A DNA stretch of 64,000 bases, from positions 1-64,000 of the forward strand of contig NZ_FRCL01000013.1 in NCBI RefSeq assembly GCF_900142885.1. Reading direction: 5' to 3'. This document shows, one piece after another, positions 1-7,033 of this stretch. This DNA comes from Flavobacterium xinjiangense (lineage in GTDB: Bacteria > Bacteroidota > Bacteroidia > Flavobacteriales > Flavobacteriaceae). The stretch's first letter is position 1. Every line of letters begins with the position of its first letter. Made by a program: the position numbers and the translations under genes. A model generated the notes under the pieces. That model saw nothing but the letters and a program-made list of their open reading frames with translations. It was not told where the DNA came from and did not search any database.

Positions 1-157
1 TGTGAAACACCACGTTCTAAGAATAAAAGTATCTGTCTAATCTTAATCATACTAAGTAGTTTATTTGCCATACTGCAAGTGGTTTTTTGATTACAAACCA
101 AACTTATGGTAAATGGCGGTTAAATCTCTACTTAGTGAGACAATGGATCTGGGATAG

Positions 158-329
158 GTGGCGTACTTTGTGTCGGAATGTCAGTCCTTTAAAAGTGCTA
201 AATCAGGAGTAAAGTGGCGTACTTTGCTCCGGAATAAGTGGCAACCTTTGCAGTGGAATCGTGGCGACCTTTGCTTCGGAATGGGTGGCGTACTTTGTAG
301 CGGAATCGTGGCGACCTTTGCAGCGGAAT
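158..329 (+). repeat. Six-copy 22-bp repeat ladder, IS21-family-like end
   Basis: Six units begin at 158, 214, 238, 261, 285 and 308. Each reads GTGGCG (GTGGCA in one), then two bases, CTTTG, three variable bases and CGGAAT (TGGAAT in one). The last five are spaced 23-24 bp apart, about two helical turns. Multiple direct repeats of this kind are known at the ends of IS21-family elements, where the IstA transposase binds. No istA or istB gene is in the window, so this is either the end of an element lying to the left or a remnant. Bases 1-157 show nothing recognisable. Confidence 0.55.
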
Positions 330-345
330 ATCCAGCATCGATTGC

Positions 346-431
346 CAATTTTAATTTACAGCATCATAGTGTTTGCAACGCATTTATTTTAATACTTTTA
401 TAAAACCAAACTTCGTTTATTTTTAAAATCC
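346..431 (+). repeat. Imperfect direct repeat, left copy
   Basis: This stretch matches 1670-1759 with a few substitutions and short gaps. The best block is the shared run TTTATTTTAATACTTTTATA. The right copy is the immediate upstream region of the YdeI-like gene at 1766. The RAYT locus lies exactly between the two copies, so the promoter region was duplicated, or a second truncated gene copy once stood here. Confidence 0.7.
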
Positions 432-482
432 GCTCTGCGAAGTATGAATAAGTTGTGACTGCAAAATGCACTCGTGATTGCT

Positions 483-506
483 CTGCGAAGTCTACTGACT
501 TCGCAG
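483..506 (-). repeat. REP-like palindrome (inverted), unit A
   Basis: Arms CTGCGAAGTC and GACTTCGCAG are separated by TACT. The reverse complement resembles the element at 1577-1594 including its flank, so this copy points the opposite way. Confidence 0.65.
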
Positions 507-576
507 CCATTCCAATGATCAACAAACTCAGGAAAATAAAGTTTACTAAAATTAGAACGGCATATAGAAATGGGTA

Positions 577-594
577 CGAAGTCAGCAGACTTAG
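577..594 (+). repeat. REP-like palindrome, decayed, unit A
   Basis: CGAAGTC and GACTTAG surround a short loop. One mismatch in the right arm breaks the palindrome relative to the unit B copy. Confidence 0.5.
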
Positions 595-726
595 CACAGC
601 ACGCAATCGCACAGCACCAATTATTCCAGTAGGTAACAAACACGAGGCAAGTGTTTATTTGTAGCAAAAACACCCGCTCTGCGAAGTATGAATAAGTTGT
701 AACAGCAAAATTTAATCGTGATTGCT

Positions 727-750
727 CTGCGAAGTCTCCCGACTTCGCAG
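727..750 (-). repeat. REP-like palindrome (inverted), unit B
   Basis: Perfect 10-bp arms CTGCGAAGTC / GACTTCGCAG surround TCCC. With 821-838 it forms a head-to-head pair 70 bp apart, as in bipartite REP clusters (BIMEs). Confidence 0.7.
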
Positions 751-820
751 CCATTCCAATGATCAACAAACTCAGGAAAATAAAGTTTACTAAAATTAGA
801 ACGGCATATAGGAATGGGTA

Positions 821-838
821 CGAAGTCAGGAGACTTCG
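821..838 (+). repeat. REP-like palindrome, unit B
   Basis: Arms CGAAGTC / GACTTCG surround AGGA and are followed by CACAGCA. The same element with the same flank recurs at 1577-1594. Confidence 0.7.
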
Positions 839-940
839 CACAGCACGCAATCGCACAGCACCAATCATTCCAATAGGTAACAAACAGGAGGCAAGTGTTT
901 ATTTGTAGCAAAAACATCATTATATTTAAACAAAAAAGTT

Positions 941-1540
941 GTGCAAGACGGATATAAAATAAGAGACCAAACTTTACCACATTTTATAACGACAACAGTT
1001 GCTGATTGGGTTGATGTTTTTACAAGAAAAAATCACAGAGACACAGTTGTGGAATGTTTAGATTTCTGCATTACAAACAAAGCTATGATTTTGTATGGCT
1101 ATGTCATTATGAGCAATCATATACAGATGATAGTGCAATCTGGCGATGGAGAGTTATCAAATTTGTTGCGAGATTTTAAAAAATTCACTGCTACAAAAAT
1201 TATAGAAAAAATAAAATCTGATCCTGAAAGTAGAAGAGAATGGATGTTGGAACGTTTTAAATTGGCAATCGAAAGTCATTCCAGAAACAAAAATCATCAG
1301 TTTTGGCAATATGGCAATCAACCCGAAGAAGTTTACATCAACAAATTCATGTGGTCAAAGTTGGATTATATTCATCTTAACCCTGTTCGTTCAGGTATTG
1401 TAGAAAAAGCATCACACTATATTTATTCAAGTGCCAGTAATTATGTTTCTGATACAGGCTTATTAAAAATCGAAAAAGTAGACCTTCCAATTGTTGATGT
1501 TTTGAATTTGAATAATTTCACCAGATATAATGAGTATTGA
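941..1540 (+). CDS. REP-associated tyrosine transposase (RAYT, Y1_Tnp family), variant HUH motif
   Basis: This 199-aa protein belongs to the IS200-like Y1 transposase superfamily, RAYT branch, whose members cut and move single-stranded REP hairpins. The N-terminal part has the family signature IRDQTLPHFITTTVADWVDV. The metal-binding block is YVIMSNHIQMIVQS. Where the family has H-hydrophobic-H, this protein has His60-Ile-Gln62, because codon 62 is CAG. The likely catalytic tyrosine is Tyr143 in DYIHLNPVRSG, followed by the usual HYIYSSASNY region. The start is GTG at 941; no ATG start fits. It lies just after the REP-bearing tandem repeat and just before another REP copy. The length is normal for the family. 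The changed motif may mean reduced or lost activity, or tolerance of Gln. The family call is secure; activity is uncertain. Confidence 0.88.
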   Translation: MQDGYKIRDQTLPHFITTTVADWVDVFTRKNHRDTVVECLDFCITNKAMILYGYVIMSNHIQMIVQSGDGELSNLLRDFKKFTATKIIEKIKSDPESRREWMLERFKLAIESHSRNKNHQFWQYGNQPEEVYINKFMWSKLDYIHLNPVRSGIVEKASHYIYSSASNYVSDTGLLKIEKVDLPIVDVLNLNNFTRYNEY

Positions 1541-1576
1541 ATTTGAAAAACTTGTACCGGCATATCTTGATAGGCA

Positions 1577-1594
1577 CGAAGTCGGGAGACTTCG
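1577..1594 (+). repeat. REP-like palindrome 3' of the RAYT gene
   Basis: Perfect arms CGAAGTC / GACTTCG surround GGGA and are followed by CACAGCA. It lies 36 bp after the transposase stop and shares about 45 bp of flank with the unit B copy at 821-838. Confidence 0.7.
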
Positions 1595-1669
1595 CACAGC
1601 ATCCTATTAAATAATATTTTCGTTTTCGAGAAAACTTCGTTCCCACTGATGCTCGTTTACAACGAGTAC

Positions 1670-1759
1670 CAATTTTAATTTTTAGCACAATCGTAGCATT
1701 TGCAATGCGTTTATTTTAATACTTTTATAAAACTAAAACTTTTTTTATTTTTAAAATCC
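1670..1759 (+). repeat. Imperfect direct repeat, right copy
   Basis: This is the counterpart of 346-431. It ends 6 bp before the ATG of the YdeI-like gene and probably includes that gene's promoter and leader. Confidence 0.7.
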
Positions 1760-1765
1760 ACTAAA

Positions 1766-2416
1766 ATGAATCCCAAAGTTGATGACTTTATAAACAATGC
1801 CACAAAATGGCAACCCGAAATAAAGCAATTACGACAATTGCTGCTCGATTGCGGGCTAACGGAAGAATTCAAGTGGCGTATGCCTTGTTACTGTTTTCAG
1901 GGAAACAATGTTGTACTTATAGGCAATTTTAAGGAATATTGTACACTTAGCTTTTTTAAAGGAATTTTGTTACAAGACAGCAATAGTCTCCTAAGTAAAC
2001 CGGGAGAAAACAGTCAGTCCATGCGTTTTTTTAAGTTTACCAATTTGGAAGAAATCATAGAACAGCAATCCATAATCAAAGCCTATATTTATGAAGCTAT
2101 TGAAATTGAAAAAGCGGGGCTGAAAGTTATTTTCAAAAGCAATACGGAACTTGAACTAGTAGAAGAATTGCAAATTGCTTTAGACAAAAATCCCCAATTA
2201 AAAACGGCTTTTGAAGCCTTAACTCCGGGGCGACAACGCGCTTACAATCTCCATTTTTCGGAGGCTAAACAATCCAAAACCCGCGAAACCCGAATTGAAA
2301 AATACACGCAACGTATTCTTAACGGAAAAGGAATCAATGATTGCATTTGTGGATTGTCTAAAAAAATGCCCAACTGTGACGGCTCGCATAAATACAGTAC
2401 AGCAGAAAATGAATAG
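1766..2416 (+). CDS. YdeI/DUF1801-type protein with C-terminal CDGSH iron-sulfur motif
   Basis: This 216-aa protein starts at ATG 1766 (MNPKVDDF). An in-frame upstream extension to 1700 runs into duplicated non-coding sequence and is not used. Residues 1-110 form a DUF1801 domain (EFKWRMPCYCFQGNNVVLIG, then FFKG), followed by a helical OmdA/YdeI-like region with ALTPGRQRAYNLHFSEAK. The family is poorly understood; members have been linked to peptide and bacteriocin protection. The C-terminus CICGLSKKMPNCDGSH (residues 193-208) fits the CDGSH consensus exactly: C-x-C-x2-S-x3-P-x-C-D-G-S-H. Cys193, Cys195, Cys204 and His208 are therefore the predicted [2Fe-2S] ligands. The motif replaces the short lysine-rich tail usual in YdeI proteins. 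The domain calls are firm; the biological role is unknown. Confidence 0.85.
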   Translation: MNPKVDDFINNATKWQPEIKQLRQLLLDCGLTEEFKWRMPCYCFQGNNVVLIGNFKEYCTLSFFKGILLQDSNSLLSKPGENSQSMRFFKFTNLEEIIEQQSIIKAYIYEAIEIEKAGLKVIFKSNTELELVEELQIALDKNPQLKTAFEALTPGRQRAYNLHFSEAKQSKTRETRIEKYTQRILNGKGINDCICGLSKKMPNCDGSHKYSTAENE

Positions 2417-2467
2417 CGAGCTACAGAATCTTTTGCTATGGTTATTATGAAAATAAAACGCAATCAA

Positions 2468-2583
2468 TAGCCCTGATGGAAGCGGCATCCTCGTAGTCCC
2501 GATCCCGAAGCATCGGGACGGGACTCTGAGATACAGAGGACAGCAGGAAGATGCGTTATTGAAAACACCAATCGGTCTGCTCC
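2468..2583 (+). ncRNA. Structured intergenic element, possibly Flavo-1-like RNA (copy 1)
   Basis: It begins TAGCCCTGATGGAAGCGG and contains GCAGGAAG near the 3' side. An outer stem pairs CCTG (2472-2475) with CAGG (2544-2547). A middle stem pairs TCCTC (2488-2492) with GAGGA (2536-2540). An inner hairpin pairs TCCCGAT (2497-2503) with ATCGGGA (2512-2518). The same framework occurs at 21502-21572 with different stem sequences. From memory this resembles the Flavo-1 RNA motif of Flavobacteria; that name is not verified. Strand is inferred from the similarity between copies. Confidence 0.45.
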
Positions 2584-2682
2584 TAATAAACAGCATGCCC
2601 TAGCCGTTCATAACTCCTGTAGATTTCTTTTTAATACCAATTTCTAAATTCCTAATTTGCGCTCTTAAATCAGTAAGAGAAA

Positions 2683-4974
2683 ATGAAGGTCTGTATTGCC
2701 GAGAAACCAAGTGTAGCACGCGAAATCGCATCCGTTTTGGGAGCCAATACCAAGCACGACGGGTATTATGAAGGCAATGGTTATCAGGTAACATACACTT
2801 TTGGGCATTTATGTACCTTGAAAGAACCGAACGATTACAAACCCCATTGGAAAAGTTGGGATTTGAACAATCTGCCTATGCTTCCCGACAAATTCGAAAC
2901 CAAAGTGGTGGAAAATTCGGGTATAGAAAAGCAATTCCGAATCATAAAAAGTTTGTTCGACAAAGCAGAGTTGGTCATAAACTGCGGGGATGCCGGGCAA
3001 GAGGGAGAACTGATTCAGCGCTGGGTTATGAACGAAGCACAGTACAAAGGCGAGGTAAAACGCTTGTGGATTTCGTCCCTGACCACCGAAGCCATTAAGG
3101 AGGGTTTCAAGAACTTAAAACCATCCGCCAACTACGATAATTTATACTACGCAGGCTTTTCAAGAGCCATTGGCGACTGGTTACTCGGTATGAATGCCAC
3201 ACGTTTGTACACCGTAAAACATGGCGGATACAAACAAGTATTGTCTATCGGAAGGGTGCAAACGCCAACTTTGGCAATGGTCGTGGACCGATTCAAAGAA
3301 ATTGAGAATTTCAAACCGCAACCCTATTGGGAATTGCAGACCTTATATAGAGAAACGCTTTTTAGCTATGAGGAAGGACGCTTTTTGAAAAAGGAAGATG
3401 GAGAACTACTCGCCAATAAAGTCAAGGAAAGTGAGTTTGAAATTGTCTCTATCGAAAAAAAGAACGGTAATGAGTTTGCACCAAAACTCTTTGATTTGAC
3501 AGGGTTGCAAGTGTATTGCAATACAAAATTTGGTTTTACTGCAGATGAAACGCTTAAAATTGTACAAACGTTATACGAACAAAAAGTAGTCACCTACCCG
3601 AGAGTCGATACCACATTTTTACCCAATGATATTTATCCAAAAGTACCTGGAATTCTGAAAAACTTAACGAATTATGCCGCATTGACGCAGCAGCTTTTGG
3701 AAAAAAAGATAAAAAAATCACCCAAGGTTTTCAATGATAAAAAAGTAACCGATCACCACGCGATTATTCCAACGGGGATTCAAAGTAATTTGCAATACAA
3801 TCAGCAGCAAGTGTATGATATTATTACAAAGCGATTTATTGCAGTGTTTTATGACGATTGTTTGGTTGCCAATACCATAGTAGTAGGGAAAGCTGCCGAT
3901 GTTTTATTTAAAACCACGGGAAAAGAGATTTTAAAAAAAGGATTTCGTGTCGTTTTTGAAGATCCTAATACCAAAGAAAAAGAAGCCGATATTTTGCCGA
4001 GTTTTGTTGTAGGCGAAAAAGGGCCGCACCAACCTTCGTTTTTGGAAAAGGAAACCAAACCACCGAATCAATTTACCGAAGCGACTTTATTGCGTGCTAT
4101 GGAAACCGCTGGCAAACAGGTGGATGATGAAGATTTACGCGAATTGATGAAAGAAAACGGTATTGGACGACCATCAACGCGAGCCAATATTATTGAAACC
4201 CTTTTTAAACGTCAATACATCGTAAGAAACAAAAAACAGGTTTTACCAACGCCAACGGGGATTCAACTAATTGATACCATTCAAAATGAGTTAGTAAAGT
4301 CGGCAGAATTGACAGGTTCTTGGGAAAAGCAGTTGAAAGATATTGAAAAAGGAACGTTTACCGCTGGTTCGTTTATTAAGAACATGAAAAACATGGTCGA
4401 AACTTTGGTGTACGAAGTCCGCAGCGAAACGAGACGCGCTAATATTTCGCATGCAGGAAGTGTTCAAAAAGAAGTAGCTAAAGTAGAGAAAAAGAAAGTT
4501 GCAGGGATTTTGGCGGAAGCTTGTCCGAAATGCAAAAAAGGAACTCTCATCAAAGGGAAATCAGCCTATGGTTGTACTGATTATAAATCAGGCTGTACCT
4601 TTTTGTTACCTTACACTTTTGCCGAGAAAAAAATATCCGAAAACCAATACTTGCGATTACTGCAAAAAGGGTCTACTGTAAACTTGAAAGACTTTAAAAC
4701 TAATGCCGGCACTGTGGAAGGTTTACTTCGCTTTGATGAAAATTTCCAACTCATTTTAGAACCTAAGAAAACTTTGGCGAAAGCCGTACCTGACGAATTA
4801 ACCTGTCCGAAATGCCAGAAAGGAACCGTGCTAAAAGGAAAAACGGCTTATGGTTGCAGTCAGTATAAATCAGGCTGCGATTTTAAAGTGACTTTTGATA
4901 CGGTCAGATTGAAACTAAAAGATCAAAAACCGACCAAAGAATTGGTTTATACTATTTTGAAGGAAAATATTTAA
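2683..4974 (+). CDS. topB: DNA topoisomerase III (type IA)
   Basis: This 763-aa type IA topoisomerase breaks and rejoins one DNA strand through a 5'-phosphotyrosine to relax or decatenate DNA. The TOPRIM domain starts at AEKPSVAREIASVLGA and has acidic metal residues in CGDAGQEGELIQRW, where Gln stands at the position that is Arg in many homologues. SIGRVQTPTLAMVVDR and Tyr305 in VTYPRVDTTFL mark the active site. IGRPSTRANIIETL follows. The C-terminus has two related zinc-finger-like repeats, each with CPKC near residues 614 and 708, then an AYGC...KSGC pair. It stands alone on its strand between a structured intergenic element and repeat remnants. TopB of this type occurs both on flavobacterial chromosomes and on conjugative elements. 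No transfer genes are nearby, so a resident gene is more likely. Confidence 0.95.
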   Translation: MKVCIAEKPSVAREIASVLGANTKHDGYYEGNGYQVTYTFGHLCTLKEPNDYKPHWKSWDLNNLPMLPDKFETKVVENSGIEKQFRIIKSLFDKAELVINCGDAGQEGELIQRWVMNEAQYKGEVKRLWISSLTTEAIKEGFKNLKPSANYDNLYYAGFSRAIGDWLLGMNATRLYTVKHGGYKQVLSIGRVQTPTLAMVVDRFKEIENFKPQPYWELQTLYRETLFSYEEGRFLKKEDGELLANKVKESEFEIVSIEKKNGNEFAPKLFDLTGLQVYCNTKFGFTADETLKIVQTLYEQKVVTYPRVDTTFLPNDIYPKVPGILKNLTNYAALTQQLLEKKIKKSPKVFNDKKVTDHHAIIPTGIQSNLQYNQQQVYDIITKRFIAVFYDDCLVANTIVVGKAADVLFKTTGKEILKKGFRVVFEDPNTKEKEADILPSFVVGEKGPHQPSFLEKETKPPNQFTEATLLRAMETAGKQVDDEDLRELMKENGIGRPSTRANIIETLFKRQYIVRNKKQVLPTPTGIQLIDTIQNELVKSAELTGSWEKQLKDIEKGTFTAGSFIKNMKNMVETLVYEVRSETRRANISHAGSVQKEVAKVEKKKVAGILAEACPKCKKGTLIKGKSAYGCTDYKSGCTFLLPYTFAEKKISENQYLRLLQKGSTVNLKDFKTNAGTVEGLLRFDENFQLILEPKKTLAKAVPDELTCPKCQKGTVLKGKTAYGCSQYKSGCDFKVTFDTVRLKLKDQKPTKELVYTILKENI

Positions 4975-4984
4975 GGTTACATAC

Positions 4985-5083
4985 CCTAATAAACAGCATT
5001 CAACCATATAAGTCATATAAGAGCATTGAAGTTAGCTGTAAAAACAACTGCTTATATTTCCTTACAGGACTTATGTGGTAAAG
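4985..5083. repeat. Remnant of dispersed intergenic repeat
   Basis: The region holds CATATAAGTCATATAAG and CTTATATTTCCTTACAGGAC with TTATGTGGTAAA. These resemble the dispersed repeats built from ATATAAGTGATATAAGT-type words that I recall from flavobacterial genomes. Its first 15 bases (4985-4999) also occur at 2582-2596, on the other side of topB. No gene is seen between 4975 and 5239. Confidence 0.35.
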
Positions 5084-5239
5084 TTTTCAATACCGAAGTT
5101 TCGGGAGTGGCATTTTAATTATTTGTTTGAAAAAGTATTCAAATGTTTACTCGCTTTGGATATTCCAAATCTAAAAAAAGCACGCTATTTTATTTTTTCA
5201 TAATTTAGCATTTCAAAATAATATCAAAAAATCTATATA

Positions 5240-5719
5240 ATGTTTCAAAAAATAACTCTTCTACTACTTTTGTTAGTCCTTATTTCCTGCAAAAATTCAG
5301 GTTCTAACGAAAAAGATAAAATCAAAGAAGCCCGTTGGATTCTGGGAGAATGGGAAAGCAAAACGGCAGACGGAAATCTCTCCGAAACATGGAAAAAAGT
5401 AAATGATAGTACGTTTCAAGCCCAATCATACTTTATAAAAGAAAAAGACACCCTACACTTTGAATCCATTACTCTCCAGCAAAATGGAGAAGTATTGAGT
5501 TATAATGCAACCGTAAAAGGACAAAATAGTGACAAGCCCGTTTCTTTCAAACTAACCAATTCAACCGAAAAACAACTGATCTTTGAGAATCCAAAACATG
5601 ATTATCCAAAAAAAATAATTTATACCCAAATAAACGAGGATAACTTAGTAGCTGAAATTTCCGGAACTCTGGAAGGAAAAGCCACTTCTGAGAAATTTGC
5701 AATGAATAAAACCAAGTAA
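5240..5719 (+). CDS. DUF6265-like lipoprotein
   Basis: This 159-aa protein has a lipoprotein signal peptide: a leucine-rich core and lipobox LISC with Cys17. The mature part begins RWILGEWESKTADGNLSETWKK and continues as a predicted beta-rich fold with SFKLTNSTEKQLIFENPKHDYPKKIIY. This pattern matches the DUF6265 family of small secreted or lipid-anchored proteins of unknown function. The gene stands alone and is closed by a strong terminator, so it is probably not cotranscribed with the iron genes that follow. Family assignment is by motif memory. Confidence 0.75.
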   Translation: MFQKITLLLLLLVLISCKNSGSNEKDKIKEARWILGEWESKTADGNLSETWKKVNDSTFQAQSYFIKEKDTLHFESITLQQNGEVLSYNATVKGQNSDKPVSFKLTNSTEKQLIFENPKHDYPKKIIYTQINEDNLVAEISGTLEGKATSEKFAMNKTK

Positions 5720-5744
5720 AATTTTAACATATCGCCATAAATGA

Positions 5745-5776
5745 AAACCTCGCCATAACAAAGCGAGGTTTTTTTA
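5745..5776 (+). terminator. Rho-independent terminator
   Basis: AACCTCGC and GCGAGGTT form an 8-bp stem around CATAACAAA, followed by a run of T. It ends the lipoprotein transcript. Confidence 0.85.
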
Positions 5777-5826
5777 GGCCCCTAAAACTCTGAATTTCAA
5801 TCGTGTAAAAACTATTTTTAATTCAC

Positions 5827-5910
5827 TATTCATATTTAATCTAAATAATTTTTGTTAAATCAAAAGTGGGTTATATATTTGCATCGTTATTTTTAATTAT
5901 TCCAAATAAA
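5827..5910 (+). promoter_or_regulatory. Iron-type promoter, copy 1 (duplicated 84 bp)
   Basis: The segment differs at only one position from 9481-9564. It has a Bacteroidetes promoter: TTTG at 5851-5854, a 19-bp spacer and TATATTTG at 5874-5881 (consensus TAnnTTTG). Just upstream of the -33 element lies ATTTAATCTAAATAA, a partial inverted repeat of the type bound by Fur in this phylum. The Fur assignment is inferred from the downstream genes. Confidence 0.75.
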
Positions 5911-7007
5911 TGAGTAAGAAATACTTTTTAATTGCCTTTGTAGCTGCGATAATGCTATCCAGCTGTACCGATGATTCCGAATATGTGCCCGTCATTAGCA
6001 ATAAAATAGCCATTGGAAAACTGATTTTCTTTGATAAAAACCTCTCAAACCCTATCGGTCAAGCGTGTGCCTCTTGCCATGCGCCTGAAACTGGCTTTAG
6101 TGACCCTTTACACAGAGACATTTCGGAGGGAGCTGTAACTGGTACTTTTTCAAACATCAATTCACCAAATTTAGCTTACAACGTATTTTCTCCGGAGCGT
6201 ATGTACAACACAACCGATGAAACTTATATTGGAGGTCTTTTTCTTAATGGGCGATCCCCAAACCTAAAAGAACAACTCATTCATCCCTTTATTGGTGCAG
6301 TAGAAATGAATAATGGCACCATTGCAAATGTTGTTTCCAAAATAAAAAATGCTTCCTATTTTTCGGAAATAGAAAAAGAATACGGAGTAGCAAAGACTGA
6401 CGAAGAATTAATGTCTTATGTTGCCGATGCTTTAGCCGTTTTTGAAACATCTAAAGAAGTGAATTCATTTACCTCAAAATTTGATTATTTCTCTAAACAA
6501 TTAATAAAATTTTCAGATACTGAAAAGAAAGGTTTAGCCATTTTTCAGGGGAAAGGAAAATGTGCACAATGTCATGTTCTAGAACCGGATGCTAAAACGG
6601 GTAAAATTCTATTTACTGATTTTAGCTATGATAACATTGGAGTGCCCAGAAACGAAAAAAATCCATTTTATAACCAATCAACAGCATTAAATCCTGCGGG
6701 AGTGAACTTTATTGATTTAGGTATTGGCGGTGTCGTTTCAGAACCCGAACACAACGGAAAATTTAGAGTTCCAACATTGCGAAATATTGCGATTTCCGCT
6801 CCCTATTTTCATAACGGATCGTTTAAAACCTTAAAAGAAGTCATTCATTTTTACAATGTTCGAGATATAAAACCCACCGAATTCGGAGCTCCAGAAGTGC
6901 TTGAAAACGTGAATCGAGATGAATTGGGCGATTTAAAAATGACAACCGAAGAAGAAAGTCAATTAGAAACATTTCTTGGAACACTAACCGATCATTACCG
7001 AAAATAA
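5910..7007 (+). CDS. Di-heme cytochrome c peroxidase family lipoprotein (MauG/CcpA-like)
   Basis: This 365-aa exported protein has lipobox LSSC (Cys19) and two c-type heme sites, CASCH (from Cys53) and CAQCH (from Cys218), spaced as in di-heme peroxidases. FRVPTLRNIAISAPYFHNGS is the family's conserved C-terminal block. Classical members reduce periplasmic hydrogen peroxide with cytochrome electrons. MauG- and MbnH-type relatives instead oxidise amino acids of a partner protein. The gene is 26 bp upstream of a FecA-like receptor and under the duplicated iron-type promoter. This links it to metal uptake rather than general peroxide defence. A lipid anchor on a peroxidase cotranscribed with a receptor suggests action at the outer membrane, but this is inference. 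Confidence 0.9.
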   Translation: MSKKYFLIAFVAAIMLSSCTDDSEYVPVISNKIAIGKLIFFDKNLSNPIGQACASCHAPETGFSDPLHRDISEGAVTGTFSNINSPNLAYNVFSPERMYNTTDETYIGGLFLNGRSPNLKEQLIHPFIGAVEMNNGTIANVVSKIKNASYFSEIEKEYGVAKTDEELMSYVADALAVFETSKEVNSFTSKFDYFSKQLIKFSDTEKKGLAIFQGKGKCAQCHVLEPDAKTGKILFTDFSYDNIGVPRNEKNPFYNQSTALNPAGVNFIDLGIGGVVSEPEHNGKFRVPTLRNIAISAPYFHNGSFKTLKEVIHFYNVRDIKPTEFGAPEVLENVNRDELGDLKMTTEEESQLETFLGTLTDHYRK

Positions 7008-7033
7008 TTTTTTTATAATACAAAAACCGTTAT

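Larger units (their letters stand above)
431..674 (+). repeat. 244-bp tandem repeat, unit A
   Basis: This is the first of two adjacent units with a period of 244 bp and roughly 94% identity by eye. It contains an inverted REP-like palindrome (483-506) and a decayed direct one (577-594). Long reading frames on the minus strand through both units arise from the repetition and are not considered genes. Confidence 0.9.
675..918 (+). repeat. 244-bp tandem repeat, unit B
   Basis: This is the second unit, ending about 22 bp before the RAYT start codon. Its palindromes (727-750 and 821-838) are perfect, whereas unit A has mismatches. Unit B is therefore probably the functional version. Confidence 0.9.
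431..1605 (+). mobile_element. RAYT/REP locus
   Basis: The locus consists of two 244-bp tandem units with REP-like palindromes, a RAYT-type transposase gene (941-1540) and a further REP-like palindrome at 1577-1594. About 45 bp around the palindrome at 821-838 is homologous to the region around 1577-1594 and in the same orientation, so the gene is bracketed by direct copies of its palindrome. This matches the known layout of RAYT genes with their cognate REP sequences. The boundaries given are estimates. Confidence 0.6.

Noticed and set aside
158..329. CRISPR array
   Set aside because: The units are contiguous with only 1-3 bp between the last five, there are no unique spacers, and no cas genes are present. 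The IS21-end explanation fits better.
364..980. Long minus-strand reading frames over the tandem repeat
   Set aside because: They arise from the 244-bp repetition, repeat the same peptides and lie across REP palindromes. No known domain is visible, so they are not called as genes.
2683..4974. topB as part of an integrative conjugative element
   Set aside because: No tra, relaxase, integrase or mobilisation gene is nearby, and the flanks hold only short repeats.
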